Under the pieces are notes generated by a model, which saw only the letters and a list, made by a program, of their open reading frames with translations, was not told where the DNA came from and did no database searches. The translations under genes were made by a program, and so were the position numbers. Below, piece after piece: positions 1 through 11,251 of a stretch of DNA of 64,000 bases (position 1 is the first letter of the stretch; every line of letters starts with the position of its first letter). Source of the DNA: Staphylotrichum longicolle (lineage: Eukaryota > Ascomycota > Sordariomycetes > Sordariales > Chaetomiaceae); contig JAHCVI010000001.1 in the NCBI GenBank assembly GCA_019096155.1, positions 11,098,001 through 11,162,000 of the forward strand, in the 5' to 3' direction.

Positions 1-2987
1 TGCACCGCCGCTCCGACCCTTGTAACAACAGCTTTCCGGTACCGGGTCCCCGGGACCGAGCCAGGAAAAGGCCGGGCAACCGGCTTGGAGCACCCCCCAC
101 AGCCTATCAGGGCGCGACCCAGACACGGAGGCCTGCGTAAGGCCGCGAGGCTGATCTCTCATGACATGTTGCCGAAGGGCGGGGCCAAGGTGAGTGTCAC
201 AGCGCAATGCGACATTCCGATGCGCTGCCTGCCGGAATGACTTGGGTCTGAGGATGTTTGCGATGCGGGTCTTGAGGTGACACCAACGTTATCGACATCC
301 CATCAGGACCTCCCAGCTCACGCACACTACCCCCCCCCCCCCCCCCTTGACGTCAGGGTCACATCCAACCCTCCGCCGCCCCTATTGAATACGTTCCTCG
401 AGTATGAGCCGGAGGGATCTCGGGCGCTCCCGCGAGGCACGGACTGAGGAACAGCACGCCCTGGCAAATGGCCAAAAGGGAGCGGAAGATCACGTCCCAA
501 CCATCACCAACCCCCTACATGCAGTGCTTGTGGCATGTGATTCCAAGAGCGAGAGGAAAAGGAGGTATGCATCTCGCAAATAGCATGCTCAGAGATTCGG
601 TTCGAGACGGTCATTGGCTCTCCAGTTTCCAGAACTCTGGATGACTCTTATTTCGGCTGCACAGTTCTTACGGCGCAGGGCGTCTCACCCCCCTGAATGA
701 GGCAGGCAAAAGGGGGTCGGTCAAAGAGCAACAGGTCTGAGGGCTGCGATTGGCGCAAAACAATATTCAGCCATTTGGCCGCACCCGAGAGTCAAAACAG
801 GTGCCCCCCACTTGACAGTATGTCAGGTAGGTTTACAGTGGGAGAGATTGATCAAAGGAGAGGGGTAATGGCAGGGTGACAATCGGTCAGGAAAGGGGAC
901 AGTCAGTGTCGACCGTCTTCTACCGCGATAAGTTAAAGCAACAGCGAGTCTGTGACACAGTCCGTTGTCGGCCGGCCCATCTATGGCCAGAGGCCGGAGT
1001 CATCACGTCGTCTCTGAGGCGCCGCTGATATCACCTAAAATTCATTCCACCGTGAACAAACAGCTTGAAATTGAAACCAACATGGCTCGACTGAAGCCCT
1101 GGAAGCAAGGGGGTGCACCGGTGATGGTTGGATTCCAATGGCGCCAACGGCGGTTGGCCTTCCTGTTAGCCAGTGTCGCAACGAGGCGAGGTTTCCTGGC
1201 TGTACAGTTACTGCTCCTCTGTTAGTTTCTCCAAGCGACTCATCGAACTGTGAGCGTGGTGGTCGCAGAAAGGCCATGGCCTCCACAGCCCCGGCTGTCA
1301 CTCGACTGGGATGATCTGCAGCGTGACAAATTTAGGCAACTGACGGGTGTAAGGGCTATCGCTGCAGACTTCCCGAAGGCTTGGGTGTGGAACAGGCGGG
1401 AGATCGAGGGAGAACATCATGGGATGAACGGCCAGTTCTGTGGCCGCGATCCAGGCGGGGCGAAGCAGTTCGACCAAAGCAGCAAAAGTCGAGAACGGCA
1501 AGAACAACCTTGGAAGCAAGACTTGGACATGGCCGCAGAAAGCGGCCGCCTCCACCATTTATAAAAGGTGAGACGAGCCAATCGAGTGTGGCGTTGCACA
1601 AGGCGGATTCCCTCCCACAACCTTCATCAACGGCAAGGCGGACAAGGTCCAAAGAAGGAACCGCAGGGCTGAGGTTCCACCGCGCATCGAACCCAATCGG
1701 CACCCCCTGTGATCTTGTGGCGGAGTGGCTGCACGGGCCATCCGGGGTATTGGTGGCCTGGAAAACGGGCCTGGCTGAGGCTGCCGCAGCCTAGGCGGGC
1801 AAGCAAGTGCAACCTCAATGGATCAAACTTCGCACACGACATGAGCAGAGAGTACAGCATCACTCGGGGCGTCCTCAATCCAGGCAGATGCCACCATGTA
1901 AGGTAGCCAACCTATCTTACTGGGCCCAGATGCTGAGCACTGGCAGTTCAGGTTCCGGGTTGCTTCGCCATCCCAGGCGCTTGTTGGGTTCCATGGTGCC
2001 TTCCATATCGTGCAGCGCCCCTGCCATCCCCCATCAGCGATTGCCCCCCCTGGGAGCGCATGGCGGAAATCACGGAAACGGCGGGTAGTGACGCCATGAG
2101 GTGACAGAAGTGACAACTGAAGACTGGCTCTTTCCTCACAGCATGCCCCGACATGTCCAGTCGTTCACCGCACCGCAGGCAGACACCTGCGGACTGCCTT
2201 AGGTACATTACCTCCAGGCCAGTTCCATGTGCTTCGCCCGACGTGGCTTGCCCACCGTTTCTCAACCCGCCAACTCGGCATCCGCTCATCTCACCCTAGG
2301 CCAATCTGTGCGGTTCCGAGAGAGGACAGTGCTGCAGAGTAGGGGGGCTTGGAAATGACCAAGGCCAGTGTCTTTGGCGTCGCAGCCCTCAATACGCTCT
2401 CGGCCTTCCGGTCGCATTTCGATCGTGCAGTCACTCCCCGTCATCCAGGCTTCAGCCGCGGGTTTGGGTGCCTTGCACCTTGCATCATCCCCTTTTCATG
2501 GCGGGGCGGCCTGCATGCAAGTTGCTGCAAAAATAGGGGCTCAAGGTGGGAGATGATGCCTCCGGCCGGTCTTTTCTTGACGTCCACGGGTTGGCGGGCT
2601 GAGTGGCACAACCGCTGGTCCCCTTCCGGGCCATGATCACTGCGGATCGCGCCGGCCGAGTTGTCCGGGCCATCCCTGGTGAAGCCTTTTCTCTCTCCTT
2701 CCCAGCCAAGACAGAGCACCAACCAACAGCCCGGTGCCCTGGCCGGATTCAGTCTTCGCCCAACCCGTTGGGCCGGCCGGGGCCCCTGGACTGCTCGTCA
2801 TGGCTGCTGGGGTACCTGATCTGGGTACGTCCCGAGTCACATAAAGGCTATAGGATGCCATCCTCGCACCCCCGAGAGTTGGTCCAAATACGCCTGCCGC
2901 TTTCGGCTCTCTGGCTTGATGTTGTTTTCGTCTCGTCTCGTCTCGTCTCCACAGTCTCACTTCTTCTGTTCTCCCCTTCGGAGCCCA
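1..2987. other. Intergenic/upstream region without a supported gene
   Basis: Open frames here are short, overlap on both strands and show no recognisable domain or splice-compatible chain. A C17 homopolymer lies at about 330-346. The stretch just before the SWIM gene is pyrimidine-rich and holds a short CGTCT pentamer repeat near 2928-2948, consistent with a fungal promoter and 5' leader. The left end may be the 3' flank of a gene outside the window. Confidence 0.5.
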
Positions 2988-4649
2988 ATGTCCCTGTCTC
3001 CCACCACAGGACTGAGCAGACTTTCGTTGGAGTGCACCTCAGCCGTCTCCCAGTACCAGAACCGGATGCAGTCGGCAAGCGCTTCAATGTCGGCCTCCGA
3101 GCACCATTCAGACGCCAGCGACTGGGACGTGGAAGAGGAGGAAGACGAAGATGACACAGACATTGTGTCTTCACCGGCTGGATTCAAGTACAACATCTCC
3201 CGTCTCTCGCCAAGAACCCGGCAAGTGGTCAAGGGACTCTTCAACCAAGCCTCCTCCAGCGAGCCCCCTCAGATATCCTTGGAGCTTTGTGGCATGAGGG
3301 ACGAAGATCCAGACGGTAGCGGGCGTGGACTCTTCTATGCTTTCCAGCTGCATGAGGTGGTGCCCTGTTCTGTCAGGATTGGCGCACGGGACAGCAGACG
3401 ATTCTCGGTCCCGAAATGTGAATGTCCCGATGCCAGATATCGACACGTGAGGCCTTGCAAGCATCTCATCTGGCTCTTTGACAAGATCTCGAAACAAACT
3501 CTGTTTGATCATGACCCTGATTCGGAGCTCACCTTGACCGAGCTTGGCTATCCCGAGGAGCTTGGTGACCCGTTCGATCAGATATCGCAACTCGGTCTCG
3601 ACATTCTCACCGACGATCTCCGTTGCGACACATCCGAGCCTGACAGCGATGTTGCTTTTCCGAACCCCGCCCGCATCCGAGAAGCCAGAGAAATGGTTGC
3701 TGCAGTGGCCGGCATTGAGCCCTGCGAGCTCGACGACTTCAGGCCCGACCTCGAAACCTCGTACAATCGCAACACCTTGATACGTCGCGGTGACCTTGGA
3801 GCGACCCTGTTCTCCCTTCTCCTAGCATCCCACTCGCTGGCCGAGTGGGTTCGCTCTGAGCTCAGCCCATCCGACCCGGCGGTCGACCCCTTTCGAGTTA
3901 TCCAGCAACGAGCGTCTCGTATCATGCATCAACTAAACGAATATCTGGTGGAGGTGGGGGAGAGTGACCCAGCAACTGATGATGCAAGCCAAAGGCGACG
4001 AGGAAAAGGGGCAGAAGCCACACGAGATGCGAATTGGGCTAATACTCAGATACGGCATTGTGTGGCGAGGATTGAGAAGCTTCTCTCTCGCGGCTCCAGT
4101 CCACTTTCCGAATGGGCGCGGTCATCTGCCGCCCGCGCGCTCGTCAGCATTCTCAAGGCGGTGGTTTACCACCGAGACCTCTATTCACGCCTAATTGGGG
4201 ATCAGGACACGGGCTTCGTCTACTCAGCACTCGACATGCTAGCCGATCAAAGTCAGTTCATCGAAGAACTCGAAGAAATCATGGAAAGAATCGGTATTCA
4301 CGGGGCACCTCCTTCCTACGTGACCAATATGCGCCAGTTGATTGCACGCATGCGCAGCCATACCACGGAAGTCGTTGCTGCTGCGAGTAGGAGCGTCCCG
4401 CGGAGCGAGACCCCTCCTATGAGCGAACCGGTAGGGGCTGTCCAAAGCTCCGGCGAAAGCCGATCGAGCAACGTCCGGTTTATCACCCCCGAGTTGCCGG
4501 CGAGCGCCATGGGACGCGGAAGGCAAGGCAGAGGTGGCCGAGGCAGGGGGAATGGGAGGGGCAACGGAAGGGGCTCGAAACGATCAGTCTCTCGGAGCAG
4601 TTCACAAGACAGCCCTCACAGTCCCAGTAAGAGAGCTCGTGGAGCGTAG
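2988..4649 (+). CDS. SWIM-type zinc-finger protein with C-terminal RGG/RG tail
   Basis: Single-exon gene of 553 codons. The ATG at 2988 is chosen because the open frame upstream lies in a pyrimidine-rich leader and has no earlier ATG in a better context. An acidic Asp/Glu stretch lies at residues ~45-60. A SWIM zinc finger follows at residues ~143-160, with the C-x-C...C-x-H pattern visible as KCECPD followed by RPCKHLIWLF. The middle is helical and unrecognised. The last ~45 residues are rich in Arg and Gly (GRGRQGRGGRGRGNGRG), like RNA-binding RGG tails. SWIM fingers occur in DNA-repair accessory proteins, transposase relatives and ubiquitin ligases. The RGG tail favours a nucleic-acid-binding role, but that is inference. 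No transposase catalytic domain is visible. Its 3' end converges with the sulfate permease. Confidence 0.85.
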   Translation: MSLSPTTGLSRLSLECTSAVSQYQNRMQSASASMSASEHHSDASDWDVEEEEDEDDTDIVSSPAGFKYNISRLSPRTRQVVKGLFNQASSSEPPQISLELCGMRDEDPDGSGRGLFYAFQLHEVVPCSVRIGARDSRRFSVPKCECPDARYRHVRPCKHLIWLFDKISKQTLFDHDPDSELTLTELGYPEELGDPFDQISQLGLDILTDDLRCDTSEPDSDVAFPNPARIREAREMVAAVAGIEPCELDDFRPDLETSYNRNTLIRRGDLGATLFSLLLASHSLAEWVRSELSPSDPAVDPFRVIQQRASRIMHQLNEYLVEVGESDPATDDASQRRRGKGAEATRDANWANTQIRHCVARIEKLLSRGSSPLSEWARSSAARALVSILKAVVYHRDLYSRLIGDQDTGFVYSALDMLADQSQFIEELEEIMERIGIHGAPPSYVTNMRQLIARMRSHTTEVVAAASRSVPRSETPPMSEPVGAVQSSGESRSSNVRFITPELPASAMGRGRQGRGGRGRGNGRGNGRGSKRSVSRSSSQDSPHSPSKRARGA

Positions 4650-5379
4650 AAAACATTCGCTCTCGGCTTTCTTCAGCTTGGGACCTGGGAGGATCGTCTT
4701 TAACCGCTCCCCACGTCACACAGTACAGCATCAGGAGAAGCTGGTCTTCCCTGGTGGACAAGGAAACTAACGCCAACGGGATGTCTTCTGAGTTGAGTTC
4801 TTGTACATACCATTCCCCGATTACACCAGCAACTACATTGCTGTTGATACTACATACTATCGGTAATCGGGGTGCCGCTCATGGTCAGAGTGGCCAGGGC
4901 CCGGGAGAGCACGCAGGGTTGCTCAAAGGGTCGCGCCTCATGTACACCAGCTGGCTGCTTAACTTGGGAACCTGTGAGAGTCGGAAGAGTAATGGCAATG
5001 GATCTGGTGCATCACCCACAAGCGGTCTTGATCAAGTGTGGTCATTATGCTCTTTTTTGTGACTACCAGAGCTCTTTGGACAAAGTGGTGTAACTCTGCC
5101 CTCGTCGCCAAAGCCATTCAATGCTCAAGAAACAACAAAAATTCTGTCTACAAGACTGCTCTATAGGGTATTGTTCATAAGACGATGCAGAGCCCAACCG
5201 ATGCAATAATCCAACCTCCAATGCGCCCAAGGTGGTCGTTTTAATTCATGAAACCAAGACCGCATCCGCCAACGGCGCCCTCGCCTCGCCGCCCAAAACA
5301 AGAAAACGCCATGGCAACACCATTCGTAAGATAAAGAAAGCCAGGAAATCCCTTTTTTCAACGACACTCATAGACCCGT
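4650..5379. other. Convergent 3' intergenic region
   Basis: Holds the 3' flanks of the SWIM gene (+) and the sulfate permease (-). No coding frame, RNA gene or repeat is supported. Confidence 0.6.
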
Positions 5380-8162
5380 TCACTTCCCACCGACATCGGT
5401 TCCCTCGCCGCTCGACGACCGGACCTGCTCCGTCTCGCTGCCGCTGGCGGCCACCTCGCCCCGCGCCTCGACGTTGGCCACGGCGCTCTGCAGCGCGCTC
5501 GTCAGGTCGACGTGGAACAACGGCCGGTTGATGCCGTGCACCGCCACCGTCCGCCCGCTGTTGAGCGCGGGCGCGGGCGCAGGCGCGTGGGCGTAAGCGT
5601 GGGCGTGGGCGTGGGAGTGGGCGTGCGCCACGGCGCCGCCCTCGACGCTGGTCGCGCTGCTGTGGTCCGTCTTCTTGGACAGCGCCGCCTCGAGGTCGGC
5701 GCCGCCGTGCGTGTGGTGGCTGTGCAGCGAGTGGCGGCGGTTCGACGACTCGAGCTCCTTCTCGTTGTCCTCGAACTCGGCGGCGGCGGCGGCGCTCTGC
5801 GCCCCGCCGATCTCGGCCACGCTGAAGATGCTCTTCCACCGGAGGTGGGGCACGTCCGGGCGGATGGTCGGGTAGCCGAAGCCGGCGGCCGCGAGGGCGC
5901 GCTTGGCCCAGCGGTTGCTGATGCAGGCGATGTGCCAGTCGACCGTGTCGGGCGCGGCGTAGCGGTCGAGCTGGTTGCGCACGTCGATGAGTTGTTGGAC
6001 CGAGGTGATGTCGACGTGGTTGACGGAGCTGAAGTCGAGGATGATGGCCTTGAGCGGGGGCAGGGTCGTGTCGACGTCAATGGCGGCGGCGTCGGTGCCC
6101 GCTGCCGCGGCGGCCTTGAGCTTGCGGCGGGACGGACCGGGGTCGTTCCAGGGGCGGTCGCCCGGCCTTTTCAAATGCGTCAGGTTGGTCCGGCGCGTGT
6201 TCGCGAAAATGTACTCGGTCATGTACTCGAGGCTGTGGCTGGCGTTGGTGTAGTTGAAGCCCTCGGCGAAGCGGTAGATGAAGATGCCGGGGTAGGGATT
6301 GTCGAGCTCGACCTCCGGGTTGGAGCCGTCGGCGTGGGTGATTGGGAGGAAGACGTTGCGGAACGGAGCCTCCGGTGCCCCCGTGAAGGTGCCGTACTCG
6401 GGCACCCGGCGGGAGTCGTCGCCAACTACATGATCGCCGAGCATCGATGTCACCCGCACACGACCCAAGAACCGGCCCTTGGCCCTCAAGATGCGGAAGA
6501 GAAGCATGGCGGCGGAGAGACAGACGGTGCAGTAGATGCCGTTCTCAATCGTGGAGAAGACGGTAACGATGACACCGACAAAGAAGATGAACACTTCCAG
6601 AGGCGAGACGAGCCAGAACTGGTAGACGGTGTTGGGTGGGGTGATCAGATCGCCCACGGCATGGATGATGACAGCCGCAAGCGAGGCGTTCGGGATGTAG
6701 TAAAAGACAGCGGGGAGCGCGTAGATGGCGAGCAGGACCACGCAGGCGGTGATGACACCGGCAAACGGAGTACGAACACCGGCTTTCGACTTGATCGCTG
6801 TGCGGCTGAAGGATCCGGTGGCGGCATATCCACCCAGAAACGGCCCAAGCATGTTCGTGACGCCAATGGCCACATCCTCCTGCGAGGGGTTGATGGTGTA
6901 GTTGTTGACTCGCCCGAACGACTTCGAGATTGCGATGTGCTCAATCAGCAGGACAATGACGGTGGCGGGCAGGTAGCTAGCAAGGTTGCTGGCGATGCGC
7001 TTGTTGAGGACGGGGACGGCCGCGTTTTGGAAGCCTGCCGTTGAAAATCAGTGTCTGCCAGGCTCATCGAGGAGGGTCGGGCTCACCTCTGGGGACGTCC
7101 AGGAGAATCTTGAACTTGACCTTGTCCTTGGGAAGGCCCCTGTTGACCAGCCAGCTGATCATGGTGTAGAGCAGGATGACGAAGACGGTCCGCAAGGTCG
7201 AGAGGAAGAAAGCCAACCGCTGGTGCTTCGGCCACCGCTTTGCGGCGTAGGAGCATGCCGCTCTGATCATATAGAGCATTGCCAACGCGGTCAAGCCCAT
7301 GGCTGCATCCAGGGTTGTGCGGGGCAGACCCTGAAGTGTGTGAATGAAGACAATGTAGGGTGCCTCGCGAGTCGAGAACCCGGTGATGCCCATCATGGAA
7401 GGAATCTGGCCGACGACAATGTTGAGGGCCGAACCCGTCATGAAGGCCGAGAGCGCGGTGAGAGAGATGACATCGACGATCCACCCGCACCGGACAAGTC
7501 CGATAAAGAGGACGATGGCACCGGCAAGGATCGCAAGAGCAGAGGCAATAACGTGGCCTGGGACGTCGGGCAACGTGGTGGCCAAGTCGGCAACAATGCC
7601 GCCGGTAAGCTGCGACATGACGGCGACGGGCTGCGCTAGTGTGAGCATAGCGAAAATGTGCACATGCTGGGTATCCCACTCACGCCGATGGTGATATCCT
7701 TCGAAGTCGCGAAGAACCAGTAGATCAGAACGCCCATGAAGGACGAGTAGAGGCCGAACTGAACTTCGAGGTTAGCCAGCTTGGCATAGGCCATGCCCTG
7801 TGGGACGACGACAGCGCCGATGGTGATGCCTGTGACTCGGTGAGCGGGCTGACTTCTTCCGACGGGAACAAGCGTGTGCCAGCCTTACCAGCGACGAGAT
7901 CTCCGATGAGCCATTGCAAGTTGTAATGTCCGATCCAGGAGAGGAAGGGGAACAGGGAGAGCAGGTAGCGGTAGAGCTGATTGCCCGACGGAATCAAGCT
8001 GTTCAGGTAGTCTGTGACCAAGGGGGGCTCCTCTACGAAGCTGTGGTCTGTCCGCTCAGACATCATGGAGGCCCCTGGCCTGTCGAGTTCCCGGAAGGGG
8101 TCATGTTCCTGGAGTTTGATCCCCAGCGCCTTGGCCACAACATGGCCGGCTTTAGGAGACAT
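5380..8162 (-). CDS. cys-14: Sulfate permease, SulP family with STAS domain
   Basis: High-affinity sulfate uptake across the plasma membrane, feeding sulfur assimilation. Four exons on the minus strand: 8162-7889, 7829-7684, 7630-7087 and 7034-5380. The introns are 59, 53 and 52 bp, each GT-AG. Splicing restores the conserved joins DLVAG/ITIGAVVVPQG, DITIG/PVAVMSQL and DVPRG/FQNAAVPVL, giving 872 residues. The N-terminus is cytosolic, followed by the SulP membrane domain (residues ~75-530) and a STAS domain (core LKAIILDFSSVNHVDITSV). The long C-terminal tail includes an alternating His-Ala stretch encoded at about 5575-5640. The closest family I recognise is Neurospora CYS-14 (permease II), and the protein is somewhat longer than the usual fungal permease because of this tail. 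In that family expression is induced by sulfur limitation through the bZIP factor CYS3. The symbol is a homology assignment. Confidence 0.93.
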
Positions 8163-11100
8163 TCCGCGGTCGTTGTTGTTGCGAGTGTCCGCAGGAGGCT
8201 TTGGTGACGCTGCCGAGTCGATATTTGCGAAATGGCCAGAATCGAGGTCGAGGCTAAGGGTACCGGGTGCGCAGATTCCCAGGACACCGAGAAAGTAGGG
8301 CCGCAGTAACTGAGATGGGATGACGCAGTTTGCTGTACGTCGTTGCAGCCGTTCCGCTTGTTACTGCAGGGCAGAAAGATGCAGGACGTTGTGTTGATGT
8401 TTGGAAGATGCAGACAACAGAACGGGCCCAAGAGCGAGAGTCGCAACGCAGGGAAAATCCAAGTTGATCAGACGAGACTCCAGCAACGGAGCAAGATGGA
8501 GAGAGGGCAAACTCCAGGGAGAATATAAGCAGGTTGAGAACCCCTCAATCATGTTCAAAAGGACGACACAAAAAGCTGACAGGCGACTGTGTATCGACGT
8601 CCGATATGCAACGAAGCGGATCCCGGAAGATGCGGAGGGCGGGTACCAGCTGGATGGCGCAATCGATGCCTTGCCTATCACAGCTAGCAGCGGGAGTTTG
8701 TCAGTGGAACAGGGGGATGCCACTGAGCAGACAGGATATTGCCTGGAGAGGGTTGACGAATAAGCAACCCGCAAGAGACGTATGCGCCTCGGGGGAGAGA
8801 CGAGGGGCAATGGCGCCTTAGACGGGTCAAGGAATCCCGGAAAAGAGGTGTCGGTCGAGCCATCGAGACACCGGGGGGGGCGCTGGAAACCCGATCGAGA
8901 GACTCAGCAAGTTTCCTGACCGTGGGTAATGGATAATGGATACGACAATGCCTTAGTCACTTGAGCATGCTGTTTCAGACAAAACCTTGTGCAAGGCTGT
9001 CAACCAACGGCACATGGGCAACAATCCCATGGTGTTTGCACATCAACAACGTTAGCAACCCCAGAGCTTGGGTCCCATTGCAGGTCGGGGGGCGTCATGG
9101 TGGGCAGCGTGCCGTGGTGAGCAACGAATGAAGTGCCGGGGGTGGCGATGATGCAATGGCACGCCAAAATTGCGAGTCGAAGCCGCAAAGCTTAACCCCC
9201 ACGTCGGGCCGGGAAAAACGCTCGGACTCGGGGCTTTGGCCCTGCAAAAAAATCCCCGTCCGATTTCGTGACCAAGCCAGCCAGGCTCGGCGGTCTCGAT
9301 TCGAGCTGGCTTGTCGAGCTTGTTCTCGATGTGGCTTCTCAGCTGGCGAGGCTGGGTCCTGCAGGGCTTGCGTGCAGAAAGTCTTGTTGTGCGCCCCGCC
9401 TTGGCACCAGCTGCCCGGGGTTTGTGCCCCTTAACGTTATCTAATCTGATGGACGACAACGCCGTGCCACGGACTCTTTGATGACGTTGGGGCCATCGGG
9501 TCCGGGGACCCAGTCGGTGCCGGACCGGCGATCGGGTCGAGTGGAGTCATGATCGAAGCTTAGAAACCTGAAGTGTGAAGCGATGATCTCTGCCAACGGT
9601 CCTGGGCGCCAATGCTGTGCCAGCCGAGCCTGTTTGAGCTCGAGATCATCAGATAAATGGGACTGCTGCGTACTCAGTATGTCATCAGTGTAGTCCCTTA
9701 TTCGTATGTACCTGTTAGCTATCCCGGGGGCTGTCCCGTTGGCCAAACAGTTGAAGCGAGCCAGAGCTCACGACACACAAAGCAGCAGCCTGGGGATGAT
9801 GCCGACCAATCCCCGCCAAGCTGCCATCCCGTTTGGGAAACTGGGGAACAGGAGTCAAACAAGGGCGCCGAACCGTGGACAATTCCCTTGTTGCTTGTTA
9901 GATCGTGAAATTGATCGAGGGCGCACCATGGGTTGATTGAAACGCAACCCATTTACACCTCGCCCCTAAACGGGGACAAAGAGAACGAGGAGAGGCCGTC
10001 GGTTTTGCCGCTTCCAATGGAAAATGATCGCTCAGTGCTCGAGGCGAGTTCCTACGGCCCGTCTCTGGCAGAGAAATTCTTGATTCCCGGTGAAAAAGCC
10101 GGCAAATGTATCCTGGATGACCAGAATGCAAGTTAGGCTGTCGCGTGGCATTCGAGAATCGCTAAGAGTTTCATGGAAGAGTACTTGGTCGCGTGTTGCT
10201 TGAGTGGGAATCTGAGTTTCGAAAATCGAACCTTCTGAGAACAGAGCAGGGCTGGCTGTGTGGGGCTAGGATGGGCCAGATTGGTGAGGCCCCCTCGTGG
10301 CCCCTTCCTGTTCCAGCCAAGCGGATGTGGGCCAGTTTTGAGATCTGCCAAGGATTCTACTGCTTGGAAGGTGCGTCAAGGACGAGGCATGGAGAACAAT
10401 CATCCTGTCGAGGACAAGCACTCACATGCAGCGCCTCGAGTTGAGGTCCGAGATAATGATAGCTGGTGCAAACCCTCTGTCGCCGTCTGACAAACCACAG
10501 CTGACAGCGGAGGAAAATGCATTTGATTGGCCGAATCGGGGCGCGCTGTCGCGAAATGAACACGAGAACTGGGCTGGCCGCCCGCAGGACACCTGCAGCC
10601 AGCATGCAATCCAGCCAGTATTCAGGCTGTCGTTCGTCCAACTTTCCCTCGAGCCTCCAGCCTCCTGCCAGGTCCTGGTCTGGTCCAAACGCCAACCTCC
10701 CGCTGCCCAACACCCGGGAGCAGAGGCACTGCCATCGACAGCGCCGTCGTCTTGCAATTTGTTCCATCTGACGCGTTGCAAATCCATCCAAAATGACTCT
10801 CCGAGATTTGAATCAATTAGACAAGATGCCCAGTCCCACCAAGCCCGAGGCCCATCTCCGCTAGGCCCTCTTCCGGCAGCGATGCAACTCCACCCGACCC
10901 TCTCCGGGGACTCACCGAACCCTCAGGAGATTGCAGTCGGCCCACAGCCTGGGAGCAAAGGCGGCCGCTCAGCCGTCGCTCATTTCGCAGCAGAGGCTCC
11001 AGCAGCAGCACCAGCAGCACCAGACCCAGCATCAACACCAGCAGCAGCCCCAGTTCCAAAACCTGAACCAGCACCTCCAGAGGACCGCCCCCCAGCCGTT

Positions 11101-11251
11101 CCAGCCTTTCCAGCCTTTCCAGCCGCTCCAGCCGCTCCAACAGCTCCAGCAGCCGCGAAGACATGCGAGCATCAACCGCTCGCCACAGAGAGGACGTGCC
11201 AACAGTGACGCCCCGCCGATCCCTAACGCGACCCAGTTCAGCACCGCCGCC
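8163..11251. other. Divergent intergenic region between sulfate permease and BUB2-like gene
   Basis: About 3 kb of promoter and leader for two divergent genes. It holds one sequence close to the CYS3 palindrome at 9148-9157. An open frame at 10865-11251 runs into the BUB2-like CDS without a stop, is glutamine/proline-rich and lacks an ATG; it may be a 5' coding extension or leader (see findings). No other gene is supported. Confidence 0.5.
9148..9157. promoter_or_regulatory. Possible CYS3-type bZIP site
   Basis: ATGATGCAAT matches the published CYS3 consensus ATGRYRYCAT at 9 of 10 positions; the eighth base is A instead of C. It lies about 985 bp upstream of the sulfate permease start codon. 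CYS3 sites at comparable distances are known in the Neurospora cys-14 promoter. A single 9/10 match in 3 kb can occur by chance, so this is only a candidate. Confidence 0.25.

Noticed and set aside
2916..2987. Upstream extension of the SWIM protein frame
   Set aside because: It contains an ATG only at 2919, lies in a pyrimidine pentamer repeat typical of a leader, and ATG 2988 has the better context.
5512..7044. 510-codon plus-strand ORF opposite the sulfate permease
   Set aside because: It is an antisense shadow; the minus strand encodes the SulP/STAS protein with conserved motifs and proper introns. GC-rich third positions keep the opposite frame open.
10426..11208. 260-codon Ala/Pro-rich ORF overlapping the BUB2-like 5' end
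   Set aside because: The Ala/Pro repeats are the frame-shifted reading of the CAG/CCAG-rich sequence; no homology.
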